A stretch of 64,000 nucleotides of DNA from Gordonibacter massiliensis (ex Traore et al. 2017) (GCA_900170005.1 LT827128.1:2290168-2354167); one strand, 5' to 3'; numbered from the stretch's first letter, positions 7,954 to 16,049 are shown. The notes: generated from the letters alone by a model not told the origin. Program-made: numbers and translations.

Positions 7954-9006
7954 TCAATGCTGCACGATGTAGCGCTTGCGCAACTTCGTGGCAACGACCT
8001 CCAGCACCACCGCCACGGCCAGGCACAGATACACGATGAGCCCCACCTCGTGGATGTTGTAGTAGAAGCTGCCGGCCAAGAACAGCTGATAGCCGATGCC
8101 GCCCGCGCCCGCCACGGCGCCCACGGCAACCGCGTTCACGAAGTTGATCTCGAAGCGGATGAACGTCCACGACAGCATCTCGTTCACCTTCTCGGGCACC
8201 ACGCCCTGGAACACCACCTGCCACCACGACGCGCCGCTGGCGCGCAGCGCCTCGATAACGCCCGCGTCCACCTCCTCGAAGCTCTCCGAGTACGCCTTCA
8301 CCAAATACGCCACGCTGTGGAACAGCAGGCCGATGACCGCCGCCTCCGGCCCCAACCCGATAGCCACGCTGAACACGAGCACCCACAGGATGGTGGGCAC
8401 GGCGCGCGCCACGCTCATGAGCACCTTGATGGCGTTGCTCGCGGCCCGGTTCGACAAATTCGACGCCGCCAGCAGGCCCAGCACGAACGCGATGACCGCG
8501 CCGATGAAGGTGGTGAGCAGCGCCAATGCCAGCGACACGAACAGCCCCTCCACCACGTCGGGCAGCGTGAAGTGTCCCGCGAGCCCCGGCTGCAGCATCA
8601 TGGTGACGAAGTCGCCCACGGCGGCCGCGAACGCTTGTGCGAACGGGACCTTGCCGTAGTTCATCGTCACCATGGTGAACACGGTCACCAGGGCCAGCAC
8701 CCCCAGCGTGAGCATGAGGGCCACATTCGGCTTGCTGGCCACGCGCGTCTTGATCTTGCCGGAGCGCGTAACGCGCGCACCTGCGGGGACGCGCGGGTCG
8801 TCTTCCGGTTGCAGGTTGTTCGTTGACCGCAGGTCGTTCGTAACGTCAGCGAGGGTTTCCGCAGTGCCCGAGATCGTGGGGATGGCGGGGGCGAAGCGTA
8901 CTTCGGTGCGCGAGTCCCCGGCATCGCCGCGAGGTCGGGCACTGCGGGAAGCCGCAGCCTCGGCTCTTCTGTCGTTCGGAAGAACGACAGAACCGGAAGG
9001 CGTCAT
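7954..9006 (-). CDS. phnE2: Phosphonate ABC transporter permease PhnE (second copy)
   Basis: A membrane permease for phosphonate import, paired with the preceding permease. Hydrophobic segments begin near residue 90 (VALMLTLGVLALVTVF), and the inner-membrane permease loop reads EALRASGASWWQVVFQGVVPE, the EAA motif that contacts PhnC. About 350 residues against roughly 260-280 for PhnE: the first 80 or so are hydrophilic, and residues about 4-55 are encoded by a palindromic repeat. The ATG overlaps the phnE1 stop (ATGA) with AGGAGGATCC upstream, so the long N-terminus is probably translated. Confidence 0.92.
   Translation of the reverse strand: MTPSGSVVLPNDRRAEAAASRSARPRGDAGDSRTEVRFAPAIPTISGTAETLADVTNDLRSTNNLQPEDDPRVPAGARVTRSGKIKTRVASKPNVALMLTLGVLALVTVFTMVTMNYGKVPFAQAFAAAVGDFVTMMLQPGLAGHFTLPDVVEGLFVSLALALLTTFIGAVIAFVLGLLAASNLSNRAASNAIKVLMSVARAVPTILWVLVFSVAIGLGPEAAVIGLLFHSVAYLVKAYSESFEEVDAGVIEALRASGASWWQVVFQGVVPEKVNEMLSWTFIRFEINFVNAVAVGAVAGAGGIGYQLFLAGSFYYNIHEVGLIVYLCLAVAVVLEVVATKLRKRYIVQH
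8836..8996. repeat. Multi-hairpin palindromic repeat, copy B, inside the phnE2 5' end
   Basis: Head GTAACGTCAGCGAGG, arms 8856-8871 and 8935-8950 (15/16 complementary), a centre GGCGAAGCGTACTTCGGTGC, linker GCAGCCTCG, and a terminal 11-bp hairpin with GGAA loop at 8967-8992. Translated on the minus strand it gives RRAEAAASRSARP...SRTEVRF, alignable in frame with the PhnJ tail. Confidence 0.78.
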
Positions 9007-9863
9007 AGGATCCTCCTTCGCACGTAGTTCGAAACAAGCTCGCAGGCGATGCACACCGCGATAATGGCGAGCACCACGAGCCCCGCCACGTCGTAGCGGA
9101 AACTCTTGTAATAAATGTCGAACACGAACCCGATGCCGGTGCCGGTGAGGATGCCGATGAGCGTGGCATCGCGGATATTCGTCTCGATCATGTACAGCAC
9201 CCAGCTCACCACCGACGCGATGCTCAGGGGTATGACGGCGTGCGCGACGATCTGCCCGTAGGTGGCGCCGGTGGCCCGCAAGGCCTCCACCGGGCCCGTG
9301 CTCATCTCGTCCACGCTCTCCAAAAAGCAGCGCGTCAGATAGCCGAAGCTCGTGAGGAACAGGGCGAAAAACCCGGTGAACTCGCTCTGCTTGAATGAGA
9401 ACAGCAGAATGAACGCCCAGGCCACCACCGGGATGTTGCGGAAAAGCGACGCGATGCCCCGCACGACAAGGGGGACGGGGCCGCCCACCCCCACCGAGCG
9501 CGAGCCGAGTACCGCGCATATATAGGCCAGGACCGCCGCCGTGCAACTGGAGGCGATCGAGGCCAGTATCGTCGAACCCAAGGCGGGAAGGATGGTTCCC
9601 AATTTGTCGAGGGAAGGGAGGGAGGGGACGAATTGAGTCGCCATCCACACGAGCCCGCCTGGGACATCGAGGATTGCCTTAATTGAATCGAAACCGACGA
9701 ACGTGCCCGACACGGCACCCAGCGCCACGAACACGACGGCGGCCGCGACGATGGCAAGCGTGCGTCGGCGGAAGAACGATCCGTCGTACGAGCCGCGCGG
9801 CACGGCTCCTTTGCCGCGCAGGCTCGCGCGCAAGCCAGCCGGCTGCATGGTGCGTTCGGTCAT
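9003..9863 (-). CDS. phnE1: Phosphonate ABC transporter permease PhnE (first copy)
   Basis: A 286-residue inner-membrane permease with about six hydrophobic segments, the first near residues 33-52 (TLAIVAAAVVFVALGAV). The EAA loop is VEALRATGATYGQIVAHAVIPL. With PhnE2, PhnC and PhnD it forms a phosphonate/phosphite-type importer. The ATG overlaps the phnC stop by ATGA and the gene end overlaps phnE2 in the same way. Two distinct permeases suggest a heterodimeric channel. Confidence 0.94.
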   Translation of the reverse strand: MTERTMQPAGLRASLRGKGAVPRGSYDGSFFRRRTLAIVAAAVVFVALGAVSGTFVGFDSIKAILDVPGGLVWMATQFVPSLPSLDKLGTILPALGSTILASIASSCTAAVLAYICAVLGSRSVGVGGPVPLVVRGIASLFRNIPVVAWAFILLFSFKQSEFTGFFALFLTSFGYLTRCFLESVDEMSTGPVEALRATGATYGQIVAHAVIPLSIASVVSWVLYMIETNIRDATLIGILTGTGIGFVFDIYYKSFRYDVAGLVVLAIIAVCIACELVSNYVRRRIL

Positions 9864-10810
9864 GCGGCCTCCCCCGAGAGATCCTTCGACTCCGCGCTGC
9901 GCGCTCCGCTCAGGATGACAGAGGAGGAGTCCTCGTTCTCGCCCGGTGCGACAGAGGAGCCCTCGCGCTCGCCCGGGGTGATGGAAGAGGGGTCCTCGTT
10001 CTCGTTCTGGACGACGGAGGGGTTGCCGCTCCCGTCTGGGACGAGGGTGGGATCCTCGCTCTCACCTGTAGCGTAGATGTCGGCGATGGCGTCCTCGTCC
10101 AGCTCGTCCGGCCGCCCGTCGAACACCAACCTTCCGCCCTTGAGCCCCACGATGCGGTCGGAGAACTCGAGGGCGAAGTCGACCTGATGCAGATTGACCA
10201 AGCACGCGATGCCCAGCTCGTCGGCCGCCCAGCGCAGGTGCTCCATGACCGTGCGCGACGACTTGGGATCCAAACTGGCGATGGGCTCGTCGGCCAGAAT
10301 GAGCAGCGGATCCTGCACGAGCGCACGGGCGATGCCGACGCGCTGCTTCTGGCCACCCGACAGCTGGTCGGTGCGCGTGTAGGCGAAATCGGCCAAGCCC
10401 ACCTGCTCGAGCGCCTCGAACGCACGACGCTTCTCGCTTTCGGAGAACAAGCCCAGCGCGCCGGCCACCGTGGACTTGTAGCCTAGGCGGCCTTGCAGCA
10501 CGTTCTCGATGGACGTGGCGCGGTACACCAGGTTGTAGTGCTGGAATATCATGCTGATGCGCCGACGCACCTGGCGCAGGTCGCGTCCGCGCACGTGCGT
10601 GATGTCGCGGCCGTCGAACACGACGCTGCCCTGCGTGGGGTCGATAAGCCGGTTCGCGCAGCGCAAAAGCGTCGATTTGCCCGCGCCCGACGAGCCGATG
10701 ACGGACACGAACTCGCCGCGTTCCACCCGCATCGCCACGTCGCCGAGCGCCTTCGACCAACCGTCGTAGCTTTTCGTCAGGCCTCGGACATCGAGAAGCG
10801 CTTCGGTCAT
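9860..10810 (-). CDS. phnC: Phosphonate ABC transporter ATPase PhnC with repeat-encoded tail
   Basis: The importer ATPase has Walker A GSSGAGKST, signature LSGGQKQRVGIARAL and Walker B LILADEPIASLD. The PhnC-type ATPase ends around residue 250. The following roughly 65 residues are Gly/Ser/Glu-rich units (SSITPGEREGSSVAPGENEDSSS) and then a translated REP repeat (VILSGARSAESKD), reaching the stop that overlaps phnE1. The start overlaps the phnD stop by one base (TAATG). Length 316 residues instead of about 250. Function clear; the tail is unlikely to be needed for transport. Confidence 0.94.
   Translation of the reverse strand: MTEALLDVRGLTKSYDGWSKALGDVAMRVERGEFVSVIGSSGAGKSTLLRCANRLIDPTQGSVVFDGRDITHVRGRDLRQVRRRISMIFQHYNLVYRATSIENVLQGRLGYKSTVAGALGLFSESEKRRAFEALEQVGLADFAYTRTDQLSGGQKQRVGIARALVQDPLLILADEPIASLDPKSSRTVMEHLRWAADELGIACLVNLHQVDFALEFSDRIVGLKGGRLVFDGRPDELDEDAIADIYATGESEDPTLVPDGSGNPSVVQNENEDPSSITPGEREGSSVAPGENEDSSSVILSGARSAESKDLSGEAA
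9880..10070. repeat. REP repeat plus about 30-bp periodic array inside the phnC 3' end
   Basis: A REP repeat (9880-9921, ending CTCAGGATGACA) is followed by degenerate copies of its last ten bases (CGGTGCGACA, CGGGGTGATG, CTGGACGACG, TGGGACGAGG) at about 30-33 bp intervals. The layout mirrors the array in phnL and is likewise translated, here as the PhnC C-terminus. Confidence 0.78.
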
Positions 10811-11907
10811 TACGCCGCCCCGCCCAGCTTGCGTACGGGCTCGTACCAATCGTCCGTCACCTTCACGAAGCACGTCTTTTCGGAGTCCTTCTCGAAAATG
10901 CCCTTGGCGTTCTCGTCGTCGGGGTCGACGAAGATCTTCTTGTCGTCGGCCACCTTGTTGGAGCAGAAATAGTCCACGATCTTCGTGCGGTCGTCGTCGG
11001 AGATGGCATCCTCGTTGAAGCAGATGGGGGCGTTGAGCACCGGCGTGATGGCGATGATGGTGAACTGCTTGCCGCGAACGGTGTCGAAGGGAGCCTCGGC
11101 GTCGTCCTTGGCCTTGTACACCGCGCCGATGCTGTTGGCTTCTCCGGACACGAGATCCAGGAACATGTCGACGTCCACGTCGTCGAACGCGGCCACGTCG
11201 GCGTCGCCCGACAGCAGGTTCACGGCCGAGCCCTGGTGCGAGTTGCCGAACAGGACCTCAGAGAAGAACTTGCCGCCCTCCAGCAAATCGTCGGAGCTGT
11301 CGAGCTTGAACTCGTCGACGATGGCCGAGGAGGGGACTTTGAAGCCCGAGGTTGACGTGGCCGACACGAACGAGAACGACTTGCCCTTGATGTTCTCGAT
11401 GGAATAGCTGCTGCCGTCTTTGTACTGATCCGCGTTGTCGGTGAGCACGCAGATGCGGCTGTAGTAACAGGCGCCGTCGAGGCCGCCGTCCTCGTCGCTA
11501 TTCGTGAACGCTGCGAGCACCTTGGGATTCTTCTTGTTGGCCTGCACGTAGCCTTCTGCGCCCAGCAACGCCATCTGAGCTTTGCCCGACGCGATGGACT
11601 CGATGGCCACGTTGTAGTCGGTGGTGGTGAGCAGATCAGCCTCGCGGCCGCACGCCGCCGTGATGGCCGCGCCGATGGCCTCGCGCGAAGCCGTGAGATC
11701 GGCCGAGGAGTTGTCGGGCAGCCACACCATGGTAAGGGGGTCGGAGGAATCGCTCGCTTTGCCGCCGTCGGACTTCGGTTCGTCCGCGCCCGCCGCCGCG
11801 CCGCTGCCGCCGGCCGTGCAACCCGTCATCACGCCGAACATGCCGGCCAACGCAACCGTAGCGCCGCCGATCACGAACTGCCGCCTGCTCAGATACCCGT
11901 CTGTCAT
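10810..11907 (-). CDS. phnD: Phosphonate ABC transporter substrate-binding lipoprotein PhnD
   Basis: The extracytoplasmic binding protein of the importer. The ATG at 11907 follows GTCGAAAGGAATAGGG and gives an N-terminus with twin arginines (LSRRQFVIGG), a hydrophobic stretch and a lipobox-like MTGC, consistent with an exported lipoprotein, possibly by Tat. A Gly/Ala/Asp linker follows, then a PhnD-type fold (LTMVWLPDNSSADLTASREAIGAAI; KGKSFSFVSATSTSGFKVPS). It is the first gene of the operon. Ligand could be phosphonate, phosphite or similar; context favours organophosphonates. Confidence 0.92.
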   Translation of the reverse strand: MTDGYLSRRQFVIGGATVALAGMFGVMTGCTAGGSGAAAGADEPKSDGGKASDSSDPLTMVWLPDNSSADLTASREAIGAAITAACGREADLLTTTDYNVAIESIASGKAQMALLGAEGYVQANKKNPKVLAAFTNSDEDGGLDGACYYSRICVLTDNADQYKDGSSYSIENIKGKSFSFVSATSTSGFKVPSSAIVDEFKLDSSDDLLEGGKFFSEVLFGNSHQGSAVNLLSGDADVAAFDDVDVDMFLDLVSGEANSIGAVYKAKDDAEAPFDTVRGKQFTIIAITPVLNAPICFNEDAISDDDRTKIVDYFCSNKVADDKKIFVDPDDENAKGIFEKDSEKTCFVKVTDDWYEPVRKLGGAA

Positions 11908-12375
11908 CCCTATTCCTTTCGACTTTCCGCGCCAACACGCGGCACGGCATGCGATTCGCCTGCACCGCCTTCCATACATCTGACATGGCGGCGTGTGGGT
12001 TCAATCGTAAGAAAGAAAGGTAAGAGCCCGTTCAGGCGCACGTAAAGAAGCGCCCAAGTTCAGGCAAAGCAACGATCACGCTTAGGGAAAGGAACGGTAA
12101 AACCGCTGGTGACAGGGCTGTTTCGTAAGCAACGGAGCTGTGCGGTTGAAAATGCGGTGGAAATCCGCTTGATGCGTGCAAGACCCGCGCAAGGTTCGCA
12201 CGGTCGATGCGGTGGGAACGTGCAAGGTCGGGGCGGTTCCGCGACGGCTCGATTACGGTCGGCCGGCAAGGTCGCGGCTGTAGGATGGACCCACGGAGCG
12301 CGGAGGCGGCGCGGTGCCACGCCCCTTCCCACCTATGTTCCCTCTTGAGGGGCCTTACGGAGGGAGGTGGACACC
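11908..12375. other. Non-coding region upstream of phnD and of the small peptide
   Basis: About 470 bases with no convincing gene. The minus-strand open frames here lack ribosome binding sites and family signals. The part 12130-12330 repeats short GC-rich words (GTGCAAG, AAGGT, GGCGGTTCC) and may be the 5' leader of the small peptide at 12376. The phnD promoter must lie near 11910-12050 but no clear -35/-10 pair was found. Confidence 0.4.
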
Positions 12376-12486
12376 ATGACCGATTTGGTTTTGATTTCGG
12401 CAGTGCTTCAGCTGATAGCCAGTGCGGTGTACCTTGCCGCGGTAATACTGGAGCGGCTCCCGGCCCGCAAGGACAGGGAGCCGTAA
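12376..12486 (+). CDS. 36-residue single-span membrane peptide, candidate type I toxin
   Basis: The peptide is MTDLVLISAVLQLIASAVYL... with a charged C-terminus ending ARKDREP. One hydrophobic span covers nearly all of residues 3-25, followed by basic and acidic residues, as in small holin-like or Fst/Ldr-type toxins. A very strong ribosome binding site (GGAGGGAGGTGG) precedes the ATG. Opposite and convergent to its 3' end is a TATAAT promoter, which would make an overlapping antisense RNA. I do not recognise a named family, so toxin function is inference from size, topology and arrangement. Confidence 0.6.
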   Translation: MTDLVLISAVLQLIASAVYLAAVILERLPARKDREP

Positions 12487-12512
12487 ACAAGACCAAACCG
12501 CCGAAGCGATTC

Positions 12513-12581
12513 GAGAGCCGTGGGGAGTTAGCGCTCCCTGCGGCTCGTCAGCATTATAGCAAACGCATCCTCTTCGTGCCA
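12513..12581 (-). promoter_or_regulatory. Convergent promoter and hairpin downstream of the small peptide
   Basis: On the minus strand a consensus -10 TATAAT lies at 12558-12553, with TGGCAC 17 bases upstream as a possible -35. Transcripts would begin near 12546 and immediately read a hairpin (AGCCGTGGGGAG/CTCCCTGCGGCT, 12517-12548), then run antisense into the peptide gene. The hairpin might alternatively terminate the peptide mRNA. Confidence 0.5.
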
Positions 12582-12655
12582 CTTATATCGGTATAGAAAT
12601 TTTATGGGAGTGCTTCCGACAAAGCGGCAAGACGATGCCGCGTACGCCGGCGCGG

Positions 12656-13780
12656 CTATCCCTCGAAGTGCTCGGCGGCCACCTCCAGCTGATGGACGAT
12701 GTCGATGCTTTGGGGGCACATCGCCTCGCAGGCTCCGCAAGCAATGCACGTCGACGCGCGGCCCGGCGCCTGCCATTGGTACAGGCCCTTCACGAAGTCG
12801 CGGTTCTCGGTCATGAGCTCCAGGTTCAGCAGGCTCATGATCTCGGGGATGGACACGCCCTGCGGGCAGTCCTTCACGCAGTAGCGGCAATTCGTACAGG
12901 GAACGGACGCCATGCCGCGCAGCGTGGCAACGGCCTGGTCGAGCGCTTGCCTCTCCTCGGCTGAGAACGGCTTGTTCGCTCGATAGGCCGCCACGTTCTC
13001 GCGCGCCTGCTCCAAGGTGGACATGCCGGACAGCACGGTGAGCACGCCCGGCAGGTTCCAGCAGAAGCGATAGGCCCAGCTGGCCAAACCCGCATCGGGA
13101 GCCGCAGCCCGGAACGGGGCCGCCACGCGCTCGGGCAAGTCGACCAGACGGCCTCCGCGCGCGGGCTCCATGACCACGACCGGCTTGCCGTGCCGTTCGG
13201 CCACCTCCATGCATGCGCGCGCCTGCACCACCGGGTCTTCCCAATCGAGGTAGTTCACCTGCAACTGCACGAAATCGGCATCGGGATGCGCCGTCAGCAG
13301 CGCGTCGAGCGCGTCGGGGCCGTCGTGCATGGAGAACCCCCAGTTCCTAATCAGGCCCTCTTCTTTCTTCTGCTTGACGAAGTCCCACATGCCGAACTCG
13401 TCGAACTTGGCGGTGCGCTCGCCGCCCACGTTGTGCAGCAGGTAGAAGTCCACGTAGTCAAGCCCCATGCGCTCGAGCGACGTGGCCAGGTTGCCTTGGG
13501 CCTCGTTCTTGCTGCCGGCGACCCAAGCCAGGCATTTGGTCGCCACGGTGTACGCGTCGCGCGGATAGCGATCGACGAGCGCCGCGCGCAGCGCCGTCTC
13601 GGAGGCGCCTCCGTGGTAGACGAACGCCGTGTCGAAGTACGTGCCGCCGCCTTCCAAGAACGCGTCCACCATCTGCTTGAACTGCTCCACGTCGATGCTG
13701 GTCTGGTCGGCGGGATCGAGCAGCGGCAGGCGCATGCAGCCGAAACCGAGCTTCGGCGTGGATTCGAATTCCGGGTTCAT
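12656..13780 (-). CDS. Aldo/keto reductase with C-terminal 2x[4Fe-4S] ferredoxin domain
   Basis: A 374-residue fusion. The N-terminal aldo/keto reductase barrel shows LGFGCMRLPLL, TYFDTAFVYHGGASE (active-site Asp and Tyr), TKCLAW (Lys), DYVDFYLLHN and GFSMHD. The C-terminal part carries two cluster motifs, CTNCRYCVKDCPQG and CIACGACEAMCPQ. Such fusions are common in anaerobes; reported or proposed roles are reduction of aldehydes or ketones coupled to ferredoxin. The substrate is unknown. The ATG at 13780 follows GAGAGGAG. A MerR-type promoter lies just upstream, suggesting induction by reactive aldehydes or electrophiles. Confidence 0.88.
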   Translation of the reverse strand: MNPEFESTPKLGFGCMRLPLLDPADQTSIDVEQFKQMVDAFLEGGGTYFDTAFVYHGGASETALRAALVDRYPRDAYTVATKCLAWVAGSKNEAQGNLATSLERMGLDYVDFYLLHNVGGERTAKFDEFGMWDFVKQKKEEGLIRNWGFSMHDGPDALDALLTAHPDADFVQLQVNYLDWEDPVVQARACMEVAERHGKPVVVMEPARGGRLVDLPERVAAPFRAAAPDAGLASWAYRFCWNLPGVLTVLSGMSTLEQARENVAAYRANKPFSAEERQALDQAVATLRGMASVPCTNCRYCVKDCPQGVSIPEIMSLLNLELMTENRDFVKGLYQWQAPGRASTCIACGACEAMCPQSIDIVHQLEVAAEHFEG

Positions 13781-13811
13781 AGGAGGTCTCCTCTCGTCAG
13801 ATTGCCCTCCC

Positions 13812-13842
13812 ATCATAGAACTTGGAGCGCACTCGAAGTCAA
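13812..13842 (-). promoter_or_regulatory. MerR-family (AdhR/NmlR-like) promoter-operator of the aldo/keto reductase
   Basis: On the minus strand, TTGACT (13842-13837) and TATGAT (13817-13812) are 19 bp apart, the long spacer typical of MerR-activated promoters. The spacer holds the dyad ACTTCGAGTGCGCTCCAAGT (13820-13839), similar to operators of AdhR/NmlR-type regulators that sense aldehydes and nitrosative stress. The regulator is not adjacent; a MerR gene lies at 20055 but no link is shown. Confidence 0.7.
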
Positions 13843-13876
13843 GCGGAAAGTTTGCACGAGCGAGAAGGCAGCCGTT

Positions 13877-14764
13877 TCACACCGAACGCAGGTCGTCGAA
13901 CAGGCGGGCGTACTCGTCCCCGAACACGCTGCCTTTCAGACGGATGAACGTCAGGTCGTGCTCGATCAGCCGACCGGCAAGCGGGATGCGCACGAGCGTG
14001 CCGGCCTCGAGCTCGCACACGACGGCGGCCCCGTACAAAAACGCGATGCCGTAACCGCTGGCGGCGAACTGCTTGATGATGTTGACGCTCTCGATCTCCG
14101 TGACCCGTGCGAAGCTCTCGACCGACAGGTTCCGCGCGGCCAAGGCGTGCTCGAGCACGGCGCGCGTGCCGGAGCCGCGTTCTCGCACCAGCACGTGCTG
14201 GTCGAGCAGGTCTTCGAAGTGCAGGGGCTCGCGCGAACCGGCAAGCGGCGCGTTCGGAGAGCACACCGCCATCAGATGCTCCGTGGCGAACACGCGCCAG
14301 TCGTAGGCGCTCTTATCGAAGAACCCCTCTACGAGCGCGCAGTCGATGTCGCCGGCGTGCAACTGTGCGAGCAGGCGCTCCGTGTCGGACGACGCGATGC
14401 GCACCTGCACGTCGGGGTGGTCCACCAGATACGCCGCCAGCGGCTCCGCCAGCACGTACTCGCCGGCTGTGAGCGTCATGCCCAGGCGCAGACGGCGGCG
14501 CGGCCCCGCGAGGGCGGCGATGGCATCGCGCAGCGTCGCCTCGTCGTGCGCCATGGTGGCAGCCGCATCGCGCAGCAGCTCGCCGGCCGGCGTGAGCGAG
14601 AGCTTCTTGCCGTGGTACGACAGCAGCTTGGCGCCGTACGCCTTCTCAAGGTAGGCGATGTGCTGCGATACAGCCGGTTGCGTTATGTTGAGCTCTGCCG
14701 CCGACCGGGTATAGTTCAACGTTCGGCATACGCTCAAGAACGTGTTCATACGGAAATCTTGCAT
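13877..14764 (-). CDS. LysR-family transcriptional regulator
   Basis: A 295-residue LysR protein. The N-terminal winged helix reads FLSVCRTLNYTRSAAELNITQPAVSQHIAYLEKAYGAKLL, followed by a periplasmic-binding-like effector domain from about residue 90. The ATG at 14764 follows GGAAGGAT. It is divergent from the TDT transporter at 14942 across a 177-bp AT-rich gap, and so probably controls it in response to the transported anion or a related metabolite. The effector is not predictable. Confidence 0.92.
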   Translation of the reverse strand: MQDFRMNTFLSVCRTLNYTRSAAELNITQPAVSQHIAYLEKAYGAKLLSYHGKKLSLTPAGELLRDAAATMAHDEATLRDAIAALAGPRRRLRLGMTLTAGEYVLAEPLAAYLVDHPDVQVRIASSDTERLLAQLHAGDIDCALVEGFFDKSAYDWRVFATEHLMAVCSPNAPLAGSREPLHFEDLLDQHVLVRERGSGTRAVLEHALAARNLSVESFARVTEIESVNIIKQFAASGYGIAFLYGAAVVCELEAGTLVRIPLAGRLIEHDLTFIRLKGSVFGDEYARLFDDLRSV

Positions 14765-14941
14765 GGTAATCCTTCCGTTGCTTGTGTTCGCCCAACGGGC
14801 GCGGTATCGTCGGATGGCACAACGGCGCACGTCAGAAGCCATGTGGGCTTTGGCAAGACGCCCAGCGTTCATTAATCTATTATATATTGTTATTAACACA
14901 TAATGATATATCATTTTTATTTTTGATAGGAGCATGCAAGA

Positions 14942-15976
14942 ATGCGTCTGAGCAAAGCGAAGAACGACGTTGAAAGGCATGTGACTATGCGCGATATCAT
15001 CGAGAAAGTACCCATTCCCACGGCAGGCGTGGCCCTGGCGCTCACGGCGTTGGGCAACCTGCTGCAGCCGGCGTACGAGGGCATCCACATTCTGTGCGGC
15101 GTGGTGGCGCTGCTCCTCATCGTCATGCTAGCGGCGAAGATCGTCATGTTCCCCAAGCTCATCCGCGACGACCTGCACAACTCCATCATGGCCAGCGTGA
15201 GCGGCACCGTGTTCATGACGTTCATGCAGTTTTCGTCGTACCTGGCGCCGATCGCCTACGTCCCCGCCTTCGCGCTGTGGATCGCGGCCACCGTGGCCCA
15301 TCTGGCGCTCATCGTGTGGTTCACGGCGCGGTTTTTCAAGCAGTTCAAGCTGCACGAGGTGTTCCCCACGTACTTCATCTGCTACGTCGGCATCGTCGTC
15401 GCCTCGGTCACGTCGCCCGCTTTCGGCATGCAGGCCGTGGGACAGGCCATCTTCTGGTTCGGCTTCGCATGCTACGCGGTGCTGCTGGGCCTGGTGACGT
15501 ACCGCTACGCCAAGCATGAGATTCCCGAGGGCGCACGGCCGCTGTTCTGCATCTACACGGCCCCCATGAGCCTTTCCATCGTGGGCTACCTGGCCGTTAC
15601 GGCCGAGCCCAACGCGGTGATGGTGGGCGTCATGCTGGTGCTGGCCCAGGTGCTGTTCGCGGTGGTGCTCTCCCGCCTGCCTCGCTTGCTGAAGCTGAAG
15701 TTCTATCCCAGCTACGCGGCCATGACGTTCCCGTTCGTCATCACGGCCACCGCGCTCGGCCAGGCCACCGCGTTCTTCCGCGCGAACGGCGTTGCGCTGC
15801 CTTTCGCCTTCGACGTGCTGTTCTACGCCGAGGTGACGTTGGCAACCGTGATGGTGGCGTACGTGCTGGCGCATTACCTGCGCTTCTTCTTCCGCCGCGT
15901 CGAGCTGCCCCAAAGCGCCGGCGTGCTCAAAGAGAACGCCCAGATCGCCCGCTTCTCGGAGAACTTCGAGAACTGA
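14942..15976 (+). CDS. TDT-family (TehA/SLAC1-like) membrane transporter
   Basis: A polytopic protein of 344 residues with about ten hydrophobic segments. The N-terminal segment KVPIPTAGVALALTALGNLL is typical of the tellurite-resistance/dicarboxylate transporter family, which includes anion channels and exporters of organic acids and tellurite. The ATG at 14942 follows GATAGGAGC; ATG 14987 (MRDIIEKVP...) with GAAAGG upstream is an equally good start and would place the protein at the family's conserved beginning. Control is likely by the divergent LysR gene. Substrate unknown. Confidence 0.85.
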   Translation: MRLSKAKNDVERHVTMRDIIEKVPIPTAGVALALTALGNLLQPAYEGIHILCGVVALLLIVMLAAKIVMFPKLIRDDLHNSIMASVSGTVFMTFMQFSSYLAPIAYVPAFALWIAATVAHLALIVWFTARFFKQFKLHEVFPTYFICYVGIVVASVTSPAFGMQAVGQAIFWFGFACYAVLLGLVTYRYAKHEIPEGARPLFCIYTAPMSLSIVGYLAVTAEPNAVMVGVMLVLAQVLFAVVLSRLPRLLKLKFYPSYAAMTFPFVITATALGQATAFFRANGVALPFAFDVLFYAEVTLATVMVAYVLAHYLRFFFRRVELPQSAGVLKENAQIARFSENFEN

Positions 15977-16004
15977 CAAGGCGGCGCGAAAGCGCCGCCT
16001 TGTC
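15975..16004 (+). terminator. 13-bp hairpin after the TDT transporter
   Basis: GACAAGGCGGCGC, a GAAA tetraloop, then GCGCCGCCTTGTC starts at the stop codon. It is a probable terminator although it lacks a strong T run. Its right end also forms the left half of the IS110 target site (TTGTCATCCT). Confidence 0.75.
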
Positions 16005-16049
16005 ATCCTATGGGACAATAGATGCGCTTTCCGATGATGAGGAGCGTCA

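Noticed and set aside
7251-8129. Upstream extension of the phnH frame
   Set aside because: It runs through phnG, a 32-bp palindrome and phnE2 in another frame; the ATG overlapping the phnG stop gives a normal-length PhnH.
9007-9648. Upstream extension of the phnE2 frame
   Set aside because: It overlaps phnE1 entirely in another frame; ATG 9006 with AGGAGG is the natural start.
12032-12496. A 154-codon minus-strand frame opposite the small peptide
   Set aside because: Pro/Arg/Ser-rich with no ribosome site or family signal; probably leader or antisense RNA sequence.
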